Source: Euglena gracilis
Taxonomy: Eukaryota; Euglenida; Euglenophyceae; Euglenales
NCBI GenBank assembly: GCA_039621445.1
Contig: CP154956.1
Span: 34,259,437-34,323,436 of the forward strand
Direction of reading: 5' to 3'
Length of the DNA stretch: 64,000 bases
Position numbers and translations under genes: made by a program. Under the pieces are notes generated by a model. It ran no database searches and was not told where the DNA came from. It saw only the letters and a list, made by a program, of their open reading frames with translations. The stretch's first letter is position 1. Every line of letters begins with the position of its first letter. Below, piece after piece: positions 1 through 10,199 of this stretch.

Positions 1-6
1 NNNNNN
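1..6. other. Assembly gap (Ns)
   Basis: Six Ns open the window. The reading frame of the first gene is already open at base 8, so the 5' part of element A (its 5' LTR, primer site and true gag start) is missing here. Confidence 0.95.
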
Positions 7-7
7 C

Positions 8-2957
8 CAAGCCATCGCCGCACCGGTGGGAGTGCCGCCACCCTACCGGTCCCCCAGCGAACACCCGAGCACCACCGCCGTGCACCCGCACTTCCGCACC
101 CCCCCATCCTCGGTCCGGCCGCACAAGGTGCCGCGGCTGGGCCTCTCCGATGACGAAGGAGATGACGAGGGTGAAGGAGAAGGTGAAGGTGATCAACAAC
201 GCCGGGGAGAAGGTCCTCGTGATGACGACGAGGAGTGGCTGGCTGGCGGGGACCAGAGCGAGATGTACGGCGTCGAGGAGAAGCCGGACGAGGTCATGCA
301 GGGCCCCCCCGAGTGGGAGGCGGCATACGCTGCGTTGCAGACGCGGATGGACCGCCTCTGCAACACCGTCGACTTCATCGGCTCCAAGGCTAAGGAGATT
401 TGGGACAGCTGGGCGGCCTTGCAAATGGCCGCTGCAATGAAGGACAAGGTGGACGAGCAAGCAGTGGCGGTGCAAGAGCTGAAGACAAGGATGGCTGCCG
501 AAGAAGGGGGCCCACGTGGACCTGATGGAGAACGTGGTGAAGGTGAAGGACGACATTTTCAGACTACATCAAGGAATATCACAACTACACAAGCTCATGC
601 CCATGGTGGCCACGGCGAAGGAGCGGATGACAAGAGTGGAGAAGTACACCCACGACGCGCTCGGAGACTTCGGTGAAGTTCTCCGAAGGATCCGGGCGAA
701 GGTGAAGGAGGCGGAAGACAACGCGGCAGCCGCGGTGATGGCGGTGAAGAGCGGCGTACCGACGAGTGGACTCGCCGAGCTGGTGGAGGTGGCGCACCTC
801 AGGGCCGCGGTGCAGGAGCTGCTGCAAGAGAAGGAGCGGCAGCGGGCCGAGAACGTCCAGCTGCAGGGGAAGCTCAACGCCGTCGAGGTGCAGATGGCCG
901 CCTTCACCGCCAAGGTGGAGGCGACGGCGGTGGCGCAGGGCAAGGCGGTGGAGGTGATGCCGCACCTGGTGGAGCAGCTGCAGTATCAGCAGGCCGAGAA
1001 CGCCTGGCTGAAGGAGCAGGTCAAGTTCCTGGTGGCGCAGGTGTCCTCCCTCACCACCAAGGTGGAGGCAGCCGCGGCCAAGGAGCCAAAGGTCGCTGAG
1101 CTGCCGCCGCTGATCGTGGGGAGGATCCAGAAGGTGGAGACGGAGATCCAGAAGGTGGGAGCCCAAGCCCAAGGGCTGACCGTGGCCGTGCAACGGCTCG
1201 CCGCGGACAGCCCCGGTGATAAGATCCGGATGGTGGAGACCGAAGTGCAGAAGGTGAACGTCCAGACGCAAGCCGTGGTGATGGCCGTGCAGCGGCTGGA
1301 CCAGATCGTCTCGAAGGTGATCGTATCCTCCCAAGCCAATGCGGTGCAGGCCATGCCCGCCAAGGCTCCGCCACCCCCGGCCGGGCAGCAGCCGGTGCCG
1401 GTGGCCCTGCAGCCAGTGCCAGCGGTGAGAACGGTCCAGATGGAGAAGCCCATGCTGGAGGAGTCCGTGGTGCAGGAGAAGCCGTCGTCCACCCTCCGAC
1501 CAGCTCTCCGGCTCGTCCGGAAGCAGGCCGCGGCGGGAGGGGGCGGGATGCCGTCCCTCTCCATTGCCCGCCTGACCACGCCGTCCGCCGTCCCCGTCGC
1601 CAGCGCGTCCGCGGTGCGAGAGGTCCGCATCGCCCCGGTGCAGGCCCAGCCAGCGGCCCTGCCCTTCCTCCCGGCGCCGCTGGTGGACTCCGTCATCGGC
1701 CTCCACCCGGGCCGGTTCTCTGGGCATCCGGAGGACTGGCCGCAGTGGCGGAGGCGGTGGCTCCTGTTCCTTCGGGAACTCGAGCAGGCGTGGCCATCCA
1801 TCACGTCAGCCCAGCGTCTCGCTATGTTCCGCGCGGCGTTGGACGAGGCCACGGTGCTGATGCTGGACGAGGAGATCGAGACCAAGGGAGAGGTGGAGTA
1901 TGCCGTGCTGTTCGCGGAGGTGGACCTGGCGAACGGCGGTGAGGACAAGGAGGTCCTGCGGCGGCGAATAAGGAAGCTGAAGCTGATGACGAGCGGGAAG
2001 CTGACCGAGAAGTCCTGGAGGGAGTATTACGCGCAGATGGCGTCCATGGCGAGGCAGGTGGGCATGGAGGAGGAGGAGCTGGGGAAGCTCCTCGTGGAGG
2101 CCATGCCCCTCCACCCCTGGCGCCGGAAGGTGGCGCAAGAGGAGGACAAGCGGGTGGACCACCGGTCCATCGTGCTGGAGGGCCTGCCGATGGACACGAC
2201 GGTGGAGGAGGTGAAGGAGATGATCAAGCAAGAGACCACAGTGGCCCCCGCCTCAGTGCGGAAGGCGGGGCGCCGCTTCGTGGTGGTGCCAGTGGGCGAC
2301 GAGCACCGCACCCTGGTGAAGGCCGTGTACGACCGCCAGCGGCTCGAGGGCGGCAGCATCGTCACGGTGACGGCCGACTCGTGCGACCTACCGGCGAATG
2401 ACATCCACAACCTCATGGTGAGATGGCTGCGGATGGAGGCGAAGATGGCCCCCGAGAAGGAGAAGGAGATCCCGGAGAAGCGGCCTGTACCACGGTGGCA
2501 GCGGGACGTGGAGGTCGACGACACCACCGAGGAGCCGTACATCCAGGAGGTGGAGAAGACGAATGTGCCGCCGAAGAAGGAGAAGCAAGCGCAGCAACCA
2601 CGCCCGCCGACGCCGCCGGTGCCCGCGCCCCAAGGCAAAGGACAAGGCCAAGGGGGACGTGGGTACCCGGAGCAGTGGTCATCGAGCCCATGGACGAGTG
2701 AAGAAGGAAAAGGAAAGGGTGGATACCAAGCCGAGCAGTGGTCACCGAGTGCATGGCAAGGAAATGAAGGAAAAGGAAAAGGTGGTGGGTACCAAGGCGA
2801 GCAGTGGACATACAATGCCCCAAGACAAGATGAAGGCAAAGGAAAAGGCAAGGTGAAAGGTGGAGCCAAAGGAGATCAAGGAAAAGGAAAGTCCAAGGGC
2901 AAAGGCAAGGACGGCAAGAGCAACGTCTCGGCCGTCCAGGAGCAGTATCATGAGTGA
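8..2957 (+). CDS. gag: Gag-like protein of element A (frameshifted, glycine/lysine-rich tail)
   Basis: Likely structural gag polyprotein. Bases 8-676 are open in one frame and 516-2957 in the next; the protein sense moves between them at the G5 run 506-510, consistent with a one-base insertion. The N-terminus is acidic and low-complexity. The middle (about 560-1,330) is heptad-rich and probably coiled coil. A capsid-like stretch begins near 1,705 with a GRFSGHPEDWPQWRRRW motif, of the F-G-x-P-x-x-W-x-x-W type seen in retrotransposon capsids. No CCHC zinc knuckle is visible. Instead the C-terminus has three imperfect repeats built on EQW and GKGKGG, then a basic GKGKSKGKGK tail, which could bind nucleic acid. 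It ends at TGA 2955-2957, and the same frame continues open beyond. The start codon is unknown because of the gap. Confidence 0.75.
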
Positions 2958-2998
2958 CGGGGCCGCCCAGGCCCCAGGGATGGGGGTCTGGGCCGGCC
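2955..2998 (+). promoter_or_regulatory. Candidate stop-codon readthrough signal between gag and MTase-protease
   Basis: The gag stop is TGA followed by CGG, a context known to favour readthrough in several plant RNA viruses. Directly after it, 2961-2975 can pair with 2983-2998: a 10-bp core (CCCAGGCCCC with GGGGTCTGGG, one G-U pair, 7-base loop) plus five outer pairs with one bulged C. The frame after the stop is open into the MTase-protease frame, so readthrough would give a gag-MTase-protease fusion. The pairing is visible in the sequence; readthrough is inference. Confidence 0.5.
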
Positions 2999-4736
2999 GT
3001 CAAATCCCAACGCCAGCGTGAGCGTGCGGGCAATCACCCAAGAGCCCCGCACGCCCCCCAGACCCAGCAAGCCCCAAATCTCCCAAGGAGGGGAGAGACC
3101 GTGCCCTAAAGCACACGGTCAAGGCGGGGCCCATCAGATTTCGACAAACAACTACTGGTCCGTGCTACAGAAGAAGTCCCGTCGTTTCGAGCAACCGTCT
3201 GCGGCGCGACCGGTCTCGTCTGCGCAGTCCTCGCCCCCCGCCAAGCCAGCAGCGTCCGTGCCATCGTCTACGCAGCATCGTGCCACCGCGACGCCCCCAG
3301 TCCGGCAGCAACAAAAGCGAGCACCGCGCCAGACCGCACCAAGCCGGACGACGCTGCCCCCGCCATCAGCAGCGCCGTCAGCGGCACCACGCTCCGCACC
3401 CGCAGCAACCAGCGCCCCGTTCCCCCCGCAAAGCGCACCGTCCTCCCGGGCGGCACCGAAGCCGGCCGCATCGTCACCGACAACCTCGACGCCAAAGAGG
3501 TGGGCACTGGACCTGTTCTCCGGAACGGGTTCGGTGAAGCGGGCGCTGGAGAAGCTCGGCTACTCCGTCGTCTCGGTGGACGCCGACCCGCGGTGGAAGG
3601 CGGACAAGACGGTGGACGTGCGGCGCTGGCGGTACTGGGAGGAGTACTGGCCCGGCGACTTCGAGCTGGTCGCCGCCTCGCCGCCGTGCACCGAGTACTC
3701 CAGCGCGATGACGACCAGGAGGCGGCGGCTGCGGAAGGCCGACTTCCTGGTCCGCAAGACGAAGGAGATCATCGCCTACCTGCGGCCGTCCCTGTGGTGG
3801 CTGGAGAATCCCCGCTATGGGAAACTCCGCCACCGCAAGGTCGTCGAGGACATGCAGTACGTCGATGTGGACTACTGCATGTTCGAGGCGTGGGGCTATC
3901 GCAAGCCCACACGCTTCTGGATCGCGGACTCCATGGCCCCCATGCAGGACATCGTGTGCGACGGCCAGTGCGAGAACATCGTGGAGGAGCAAGATGGACG
4001 GCGACATCACCGGCAGCTGGGTGGGGCATCCCAGCAGCGCGGTACCCGAGAGCAGGCGTATCGCATTCCCGAAGGTGTCGTCCGATACCTGTGCGAGCGC
4101 ACCCCACCAACCCGCCAAGCAGCCGTGCCGCCCAGCGCGATACCGCCGTCGCCGGCACCCGCACCCGCGTCCGCCACCGCACCACCAAGCCGGACGGCGC
4201 TGCCCCCGCAAGCAGCGGCGCTGTCCCAAGCCCCGCGCCAACGACCGCCATCGTGCACCCGCCAAGCATCGTGCACCCCCGCCGAGCCGCACAACGATCC
4301 ACCCGCCGAGCCCGTCACCACCGCCGCCGACGAGCCCCACCCCCCGCGGAAGGTCCACAAGGTCACCGTCCGTCCGTGGCAGTACCGCCCCAGCCGGCCC
4401 TTCCAGGTGGGCCGCATGGAGAGGCGGGGCGGCAGCTATCAGCTGATGCTGGACGTGGTCATCGAGATCGACGGCCGGGAGGAGAAGGCGAAGGCCCTCA
4501 TCGACACGGGGGCGCAGACGTCGCTGATCCGTCGGGACTTGTTCCCGAACGGATGTTTCCGCCGCAGCGAGCGGCCGCTGCTGCTGCGGACCGTGAACGG
4601 CGACCTGCTGGCAGGCGGCAGCAACGAGGCGGACGTCCTCCTGGTGTTCAACGCGAGGAGTGAAGGAGAGAGGAGTGGAGGAGTGAAGAGGTGGCACAGC
4701 CAGATCACCGTCCATGACGGTGATATAGGTGTGTGA
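2958..4736 (+). CDS. C5 cytosine methyltransferase-like domain fused to aspartic protease (element A)
   Basis: Same frame as gag, reached through TGA 2955-2957; the first GTG is at 3018 and there is no obvious ATG. A Pro/Ala/Ser-rich linker runs to about 3,490. The MTase-like domain (about 3,497-3,930) shows motif I DLFSGTGS, motif IV ASPPCTEYS with the catalytic-position Cys, motif VI WWLENP, and a motif VIII-like GYRKPTRFW. It is only about 145 residues long, with no room for a usual target-recognition domain. A second Pro/Ala-rich linker follows. The protease starts with the ALIDTGAQTS active-site motif (DTG at 4503-4511). The frame stops at 4736, before the LILGYPWL protease motif, which lies in the next frame; element C reads through this point, so one base has been gained here near 4,730. 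MTase activity is not shown by the sequence alone. Confidence 0.8.
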   Translation, partial: RGRPGPRDGGLGRPSNPNASVSVRAITQEPRTPPRPSKPQISQGGERPCPKAHGQGGAHQISTNNYWSVLQKKSRRFEQPSAARPVSSAQSSPPAKPAASVPSSTQHRATATPPVRQQQKRAPRQTAPSRTTLPPPSAAPSAAPRSAPAATSAPFPPQSAPSSRAAPKPAASSPTTSTPKRWALDLFSGTGSVKRALEKLGYSVVSVDADPRWKADKTVDVRRWRYWEEYWPGDFELVAASPPCTEYSSAMTTRRRRLRKADFLVRKTKEIIAYLRPSLWWLENPRYGKLRHRKVVEDMQYVDVDYCMFEAWGYRKPTRFWIADSMAPMQDIVCDGQCENIVEEQDGRRHHRQLGGASQQRGTREQAYRIPEGVVRYLCERTPPTRQAAVPPSAIPPSPAPAPASATAPPSRTALPPQAAALSQAPRQRPPSCTRQASCTPAEPHNDPPAEPVTTAADEPHPPRKVHKVTVRPWQYRPSRPFQVGRMERRGGSYQLMLDVVIEIDGREEKAKALIDTGAQTSLIRRDLFPNGCFRRSERPLLLRTVNGDLLAGGSNEADVLLVFNARSEGERSGGVKRWHSQITVHDGDIGV

Positions 4737-7501
4737 CCTGATTCTGGGTTACCCCTGGCTGAAGGAGCACAGGCTGGATGTGCAACCCTGGCGAGACGCA
4801 CTCCAGCTCCACGACGACCCCCGATGGGTCATCGCCGGCACCGAAGCAAGCGAGATCGCAGCGCTAAGCACACGCACCCACGCGACCGTCCGAGCCCGCA
4901 GCCCGTCGCCGTTGCCCCGCACGCCGTCCGAAGTGGAGGAGGAGATGGAGGCCGAGGTGAGGAAGATGAGGCTCACCGTCGGGGTCAACGGCCCCAACGG
5001 AGACGAGGAGGACGAGGCCCTGGACGCCGAGGAGGAGGCAATGGTGGCCAAGGTGCTGATCGACGCGGCCAAGGAGGCGAAGGAAGTTCGTGGGGTGGTC
5101 ACGGCCGAGGCGGAGGAGCAGCATCCGCTGGCCGTCCAGCTGCGCGCCGAGATGCTCAAGGAGTTCGAGGGCCGCGTCTTCTGCGACCGCGTCCACCCCG
5201 ATCCGCCGCCCCGAGGTCAGCACGGGATGGCGGTGCTGCGCCTCAAGCCAAACGCCCAGCCGGTGGTGGGGAGGGTGATCCACTTGATGGGCGAGCGGCT
5301 GGAGGCGCTGCGGGAGATGGAGGAGGAGTGCCGCCGCGACCGGAAGGTGGAGCCGGGCCGCGGCACGTGGCGGGCGGCGGCCTTCCCGATTCGGAAGAAG
5401 AACGGGAAGTGGAGGATGGTGTGTGACTACGCGGTGACGAACCTGCAGATCATGGCGGACAGCTACCCCTTGCCCTTGACGGAGGAGATCGTGGCGGAGC
5501 AGGCGAAGTGTACCCTCTTCAGCACCATCGACTTGCGGGACGCGTTCCACCAGGTGGCCTTGGCGGAGGAGAGCCGACCGGTGACGAACGTCCAGCTGCC
5601 GGGTGGGCTGTGGCAGTGGCGAGTGGTCCCGCAGGGGATCAACGTCGGGCCCGCCCTCCTGCAGCGGGACATCGACGCCACCTGCGCGGCGGTGAAGGCG
5701 CACTCCCGCCCGTACTTCGACGACATCATCGTCAGTACGCGGCAGGGAGCGGAGGAGACGGACGAGGAGTTCTACCAGAAGCACGCCCGAGACGTCCGTG
5801 AGACGTTGCTGGCCTTGGAGAAGGACAGATGGGTCAGCGACAGCCGCAAGGTCAAGCTCTTCATGAGGCAGGTCGAGTTCGTGGGGCATGTCCTGGGGCA
5901 CGGCAGGAGGGCGCCTGCCCCAGGCAAACTGTCGGCGGTGCAGCACTGGCAGCTGCCGCCGACGGTCAGCAGTCTCCGCGCGTTTCTCGTCGTCTGCAAT
6001 TACTATGCGGGCTACGTGAGACTGTACGCGGAGCTGGCGGCGCCGTTGCAGGAGAAGCTGAAGTTGCCGAGGGAGCTGACCAAGGCGGGATCCAAGCACC
6101 CAGTGGTGTGGACGGAGCAGGAGAAGGAGGCGTTCGACAAGCTGAAGAAGGCCCTCGTCGCCGACCTGGAGCTGTACCACATCGATCCAGCCAAGCCGTT
6201 CGTCCTGCGCACCGACGCGTCGGACTACGCCATCGAAGCGGTGCTGGAGCAGTTCCCGAAGATCGACGGCGTGCCGCGGGTGGAGGACCTGCGGCCGGGG
6301 GCCTCCGTCCCGGTGGCCTTCATGTCCCGGAAGCTCACCGAGGGGCAGCGCCTTCGGTGGGATGTCCGGGACAAGGAGACGTATGCCGTGGTGGCCGCCC
6401 TCGACAAGTGGGCGGGCTTCCTGCTGGACAACGAGATCCTCGTCCTGACCGACCACCGCAGCCTGGAGTCGTGGTACAAGGAGTACGTCGCCGGAGTGGG
6501 CCCGCAGGGGAGGCGGGCCAGATGGCATGCGAAGCTCAACGAGTTCCGCATCACCGTGGTGCACGTCCCCGGAGAGACCAACGTGGTGGGCGATGACATG
6601 TCCCGCTGGGCCTACCCGGCCTCACAATGCTGGCGTGACACCTCGTGGCACGGCACCGAGGCCGACACGAAGGAGATGAAGGCCCACATCCTGGAGGAGA
6701 AGCTGCGCGAGAAGTCCACCCCGAAGGCGGTGCACGCCAAGGACGAGGAGACCAAGGCGGAGCAGGTGGAGAGGTCAACCCTTGAAGGAGGGGAGAGAGC
6801 TGGCCGTCATCCAGCTGATCCCGCTCCAGTCGTTCGCCGCGGTCCCGTCAGCGTCCCACATCGCCGTCACCACGCGCAGCCGCCTCGACACGCAGCGCAA
6901 CGCCCGAGACGCCCCAGCAGACGCCCCGCACGGTACGCGATCCGAGCACCCACGCGAGATGCACCCGTCAGCCTCGCTCCCGCGGCCGCAGCAGTCCCAC
7001 CGTCGGCATCGTCTGCGGCAGTCCCACCGTCTGCGTCGTGCATCGCATCACCAGCGTCCGTGCCAGCACCATCGTCCAACGCGCCATCGCCAGCCCCATC
7101 ACCAGCACCGCAGTCCACCGCACCGCAGTCCATCGCACCGCCCGCAGCGCCCACAGCCGGTGTGTCATCACCGGCCATGCCCGTCCCAGCGTCCGCAGCC
7201 GGTGTGCCGTCACCGGCCGCGTCAGTCCCGTCTGCAGTGCCCTCAGCGGGTGTGCCGTCAACCGCTGATCCCGTGCCCCCGCAGCCTGACCTGGACATCA
7301 ACGTCTTCGACATGGACTGGAGCAAGGCGTATGGTGTGTGCCCGCGCTGGAAGCCCGTCTGGGACCAGGCCCACAACGGCCCGGGCTGGCCCAGCGGGTT
7401 CCAGCTGGTGGATGGGCGGCTCGTCTCGGCGGGGAGGTGGTGTGTGCCGAGCGGGCTGCTGGCGGAGGTGCTGAGGGAGCAGCACTCGGTCTCCGGCCAC
7501 A
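4729..7501 (+). CDS. pol: Protease C-terminus, reverse transcriptase and RNase H (element A)
   Basis: Begins with the LILGYPWLK motif that completes the protease. RT motifs follow in order: WRMVCDYAVTN, TLFSTIDLRDAFHQV, LWQWRVVPQGINVGPALLQ, and the active site YFDD (5713-5724; YIDD is more usual in Ty3 elements). Then come FVGHVLGHGR and the thumb/connection region. RNase H has LRTDASDYAIEAVL, DKETYAVVAAL, LTDHRSLESW and HVPGETNVVGDDMSR. A long Ala/Pro/Ser-rich spacer (about 6,780-7,280) precedes the integrase. The first half of the integrase zinc finger (EQHSVSGH) is at the end; after it the correct reading moves to another frame at about 7,501, apparently by a one-base insertion, although this frame stays open by chance to 7,890. 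Confidence 0.9.
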
Positions 7502-8339
7502 TTTGGCGGGGACCGGCTGGTGGAGGAGGCCGAGCGCACCTACGTCTTCGCGGACCGGATGGAGGCTGCGAAGGTGGCCGGCGGGCTGCAGCGGACGTGC
7601 CCGGTGTGCCAGGCCACCGAGCACCCGCACCAGCCGCTGCGGCTGAAGGTCTGCCCGACGCCCGTCCCGCCGTACATCATGGCGTCGGTGGCCATCGACC
7701 TCTTCGTGATGCCGGAGGTGGACTTCGAGGGGCAGCTGTACAACGTGTTCGCCGCCTGCGTCGATCGCCACAGTGGGTGGGTCGTGGCCACGGCCCACCA
7801 CACGCGCGGCCTCACCGCCGCCACCGTGGCCAAGGCGATGTACCGGGGGTGGTGGTCGCCGCACGGGCTGCCCAGCGTGATCACGAGTGATCGCGGGCCG
7901 CACTTTGCTGGCGCGTGGTGGCGCAGCATGTGCGGCCTGCACGGGATCCGCCACGCCTACGCCCAGGCGTACCACCACGCGGCGAACGGGCGGGCGGAGT
8001 CCCTCGGTGCGCAGCTGCAGAAGCGGATCCGGAGCGAGAAGGCCGAGGCCCCGATCACCTGGGTGGAGTCCCTGCCCAGGGCAGTGCAGAAGCTGAACGA
8101 CTCCAAGGCGCAGCACGGCCTGAGTCCGTACGAGGTGCTGTATGGACGGCATCGGTGGACTGGTGGCGTACCGTACAAGGCCCCGGTCATGGTGGAGGAT
8201 GCCGTGTCGTTCTTCGAGAGACAGAAGGCCGTGGACCAGAAGGTCGCCGACGTCCTCAACGACCTCCACAAGCGGCAAGCGGACCAGAAGAACCGGAGCA
8301 GGAAGGACCTCGAGGAGTTCGCCAAGGGAGACCTCGTGT
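7502..8339 (+). CDS. Integrase core (element A)
   Basis: Integrase inserts the cDNA copy into host DNA. The zinc finger is HHCC: two His lie at the end of the previous frame and the CPVC pair follows RT here. The DDE catalytic core is readable: D in VAIDLFVMPEVD, D in ITSDRGPHF and E in ANGRAESL, with exactly 35 residues between the last two. The C-terminal part has QKLNDSKAQHGLSPYEVLYGR, a usual end-of-core motif. Frame breaks at both ends (about 7,501 and about 8,340) mean the integrase cannot be made as one chain in this copy without recoding. Confidence 0.88.
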
Positions 8340-10038
8340 CTGGTACCTCCGGCCTCCGAGGCGGCCGGGCCAGAAGCTCGAGAGCTACTGGCTTGGCCCA
8401 GCCCGGGTCACCGCGCGCCGTGGCGAGCACTCGTACGAGCTGGAGCTGGAGGAGGGCCGCCGCCAAGAGGCCCACCGCTGCCAGCTGAAGGCCTACCGCG
8501 ATGACACGCGGCTGTGGGGCCCGCCCAAGATGTTCGTCTACCGGCAGGCCAGACCGCAAGAAGACGTGGACATCGAGGAGTGGACGGTGGAGGAGATCCG
8601 GCGGCACCGCCGACGAGACGACGGCGACTGGGAGTTCGAGGTGAAGTGGGAGGGCCACCCGACTCTCACGTGGGAGCCGTTGAAGAATTTCTTCCATCGC
8701 TACTCTCACCAGATGATCGAGTACGCCAAGTCCAAGAAGCTCAAGGTGGACCTGCTGGACTACCTCCACCGCAACCCGGCTGAGGTGGCGGTCATCATCG
8801 CGGAGGTGAAGAAGCAGGAGCAGGAGGTCATCAACAACGCCGAGTGGGAAGACCCCCCCGAGGAGTGGGTCTGGCCCGACGAGGACATCAAGAAGGACGA
8901 GGAGGCAAGCAGCCAGGAAGGGGAGTCAGCGGACCCCCCAGTGGGCACAGCGGTGCCTGCAGCACAGCACGTCCCGACACGCGATCCACCGCCAGCGCTA
9001 GGTCAGGATCCACCGCGGACCGCCGCCGCTGCATCGCACCAGCCCGTCCCGCTGCACTTCGTGCACCACCCGTCCGACCGTCCCTCCGTCTCTGCGTTTC
9101 CCCAGCTGTCGCAGGAGGCTGATCCCCAGATCCCCTCTGCTGCGGTATCAACCTTGGTGTGTCCATCGACAGGAGCTGAGTGTGCGCAGCCCGTGTCTGC
9201 GTTCGCTCATTTGCTGCCGCACGCTGCCCCCCAGGCGGCTGTGGCTGCCTCCCAGGCTGCTGTGGCCGCCCCCCAGGCGACGGTGGTGGCTGCCAACCAG
9301 GCTGCTGTGGCTGCCCCCCAGGCGGCTGTGGCTGCCTCTGCGATGTTCACCCATTCTCCGTATGTGCCCATTCCGAACCATTTCCCGGCTGCGGGCGGGG
9401 ACGCGGTGCCCCCTCCGCCTGCGGCCTTCCCGGTGTGTACGGGCCGGCACCCCCCCATGCCGCCGGCCTGTGCCACGCCGTCCCCGTTCCTCTCACATCA
9501 TTTCCTGCCAGCGCACCCCCATACCCAGTGCGCCCCATTCATCCCCTGTCCCGATGGAGCCTTCGCCACCCATGGCTCCTTCCCGTTGCACCTCCAGGAC
9601 CCGTCCTCAGCCTCAAGGCGGCGAGAGGGCACCACCGCCGGTGTCTGCGTCCTCAATCCCCCCAACGCAGGCCTGGTGAGTCCCGGCCCTTTCCGGCCCC
9701 AACCCGGAGGCCACCCATTTTCCCCTACCCACGGCTACCCATGCCAGCCCACCGCCCCGGGGGTGGTTGGAAAAGCCTGGCGTCAAACCGTACTGGGTAG
9801 CTGGGGGTGTATTTGTGGGGCTGCTGCTGCTGCTGCCGTTCCTTGCCTACCGATTCGCCAGAGTGCCTGCTGCGCAGATCACCAAGACGCTGGCGGAGGC
9901 TGGGTACGTGGAGTCAACGCCGCTGCCTGCTGCGCAGTGGACCAAGACGTTGGCGGAGGCTGGGTACGTGGAGACTACACCGTCGGAGGCGAGCCGACGG
10001 ATGGCAGCGGATGTCTCTGCCCCTGTCCTTCACACTGA
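8340..10038 (+). CDS. Integrase C-terminal module and chromodomain (element A)
   Basis: The frame resumes with a VWYLRPP GPY/F-like module (YWLGPARV). A chromodomain follows at about 8,569-8,700: EEWTVEEIRRHRRR, EFEVKWEGHPTLTWEPL, matching the V-E-x-I, VKW-x-G and TWEP hallmarks. Chromodomains of chromoviruses bind methylated histone tails and guide integration to heterochromatin. An acidic and lysine-rich stretch follows (to about 8,930), then a low-complexity Ala/Pro/Ser-rich tail that includes AAVAAPQ repeats near 9,235-9,340. The tail has no recognised domain; its open frame to 10,038 may partly be chance in GC-rich DNA. Confidence 0.8.
9680..10010 (+). other. Reading frame with one predicted transmembrane segment and a tandem 19-residue repeat
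   Basis: In the frame +1 from the chromodomain tail, the translation from 9,680 includes a hydrophobic run GGVFVGLLLLLPFLAYRF flanked by polar residues (about 9,793-9,850). Two near-identical copies of a unit ending KTLAEAGYVE follow (about 9,866-9,925 and 9,926-9,985). A short env-like or accessory membrane peptide is possible, as is a chance hydrophobic reading of a CTG run. No start or family is recognised. Confidence 0.35.
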
Positions 10039-10199
10039 CACTGATACTGTGGAGGCAGGAGGAGGCTGGCGCCCAAGGCCGGAAGCCAGAGGCGGGCGGC
10101 AGCCAGGGGCAGAGCAGACCCCCCCAGCCGGCCAAGGGAAGACAACGGCCGGGAGAGAGCGGGGGGCGGAGGCCACACAGACAAGCCAGCGGCCCAAGG

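Noticed and set aside
3474-6564. Minus-strand open frames of 413 and 566 codons over element A
   Set aside because: Shadows of GC-rich coding sequence on the plus strand, where MTase, protease and RT motifs are clear.
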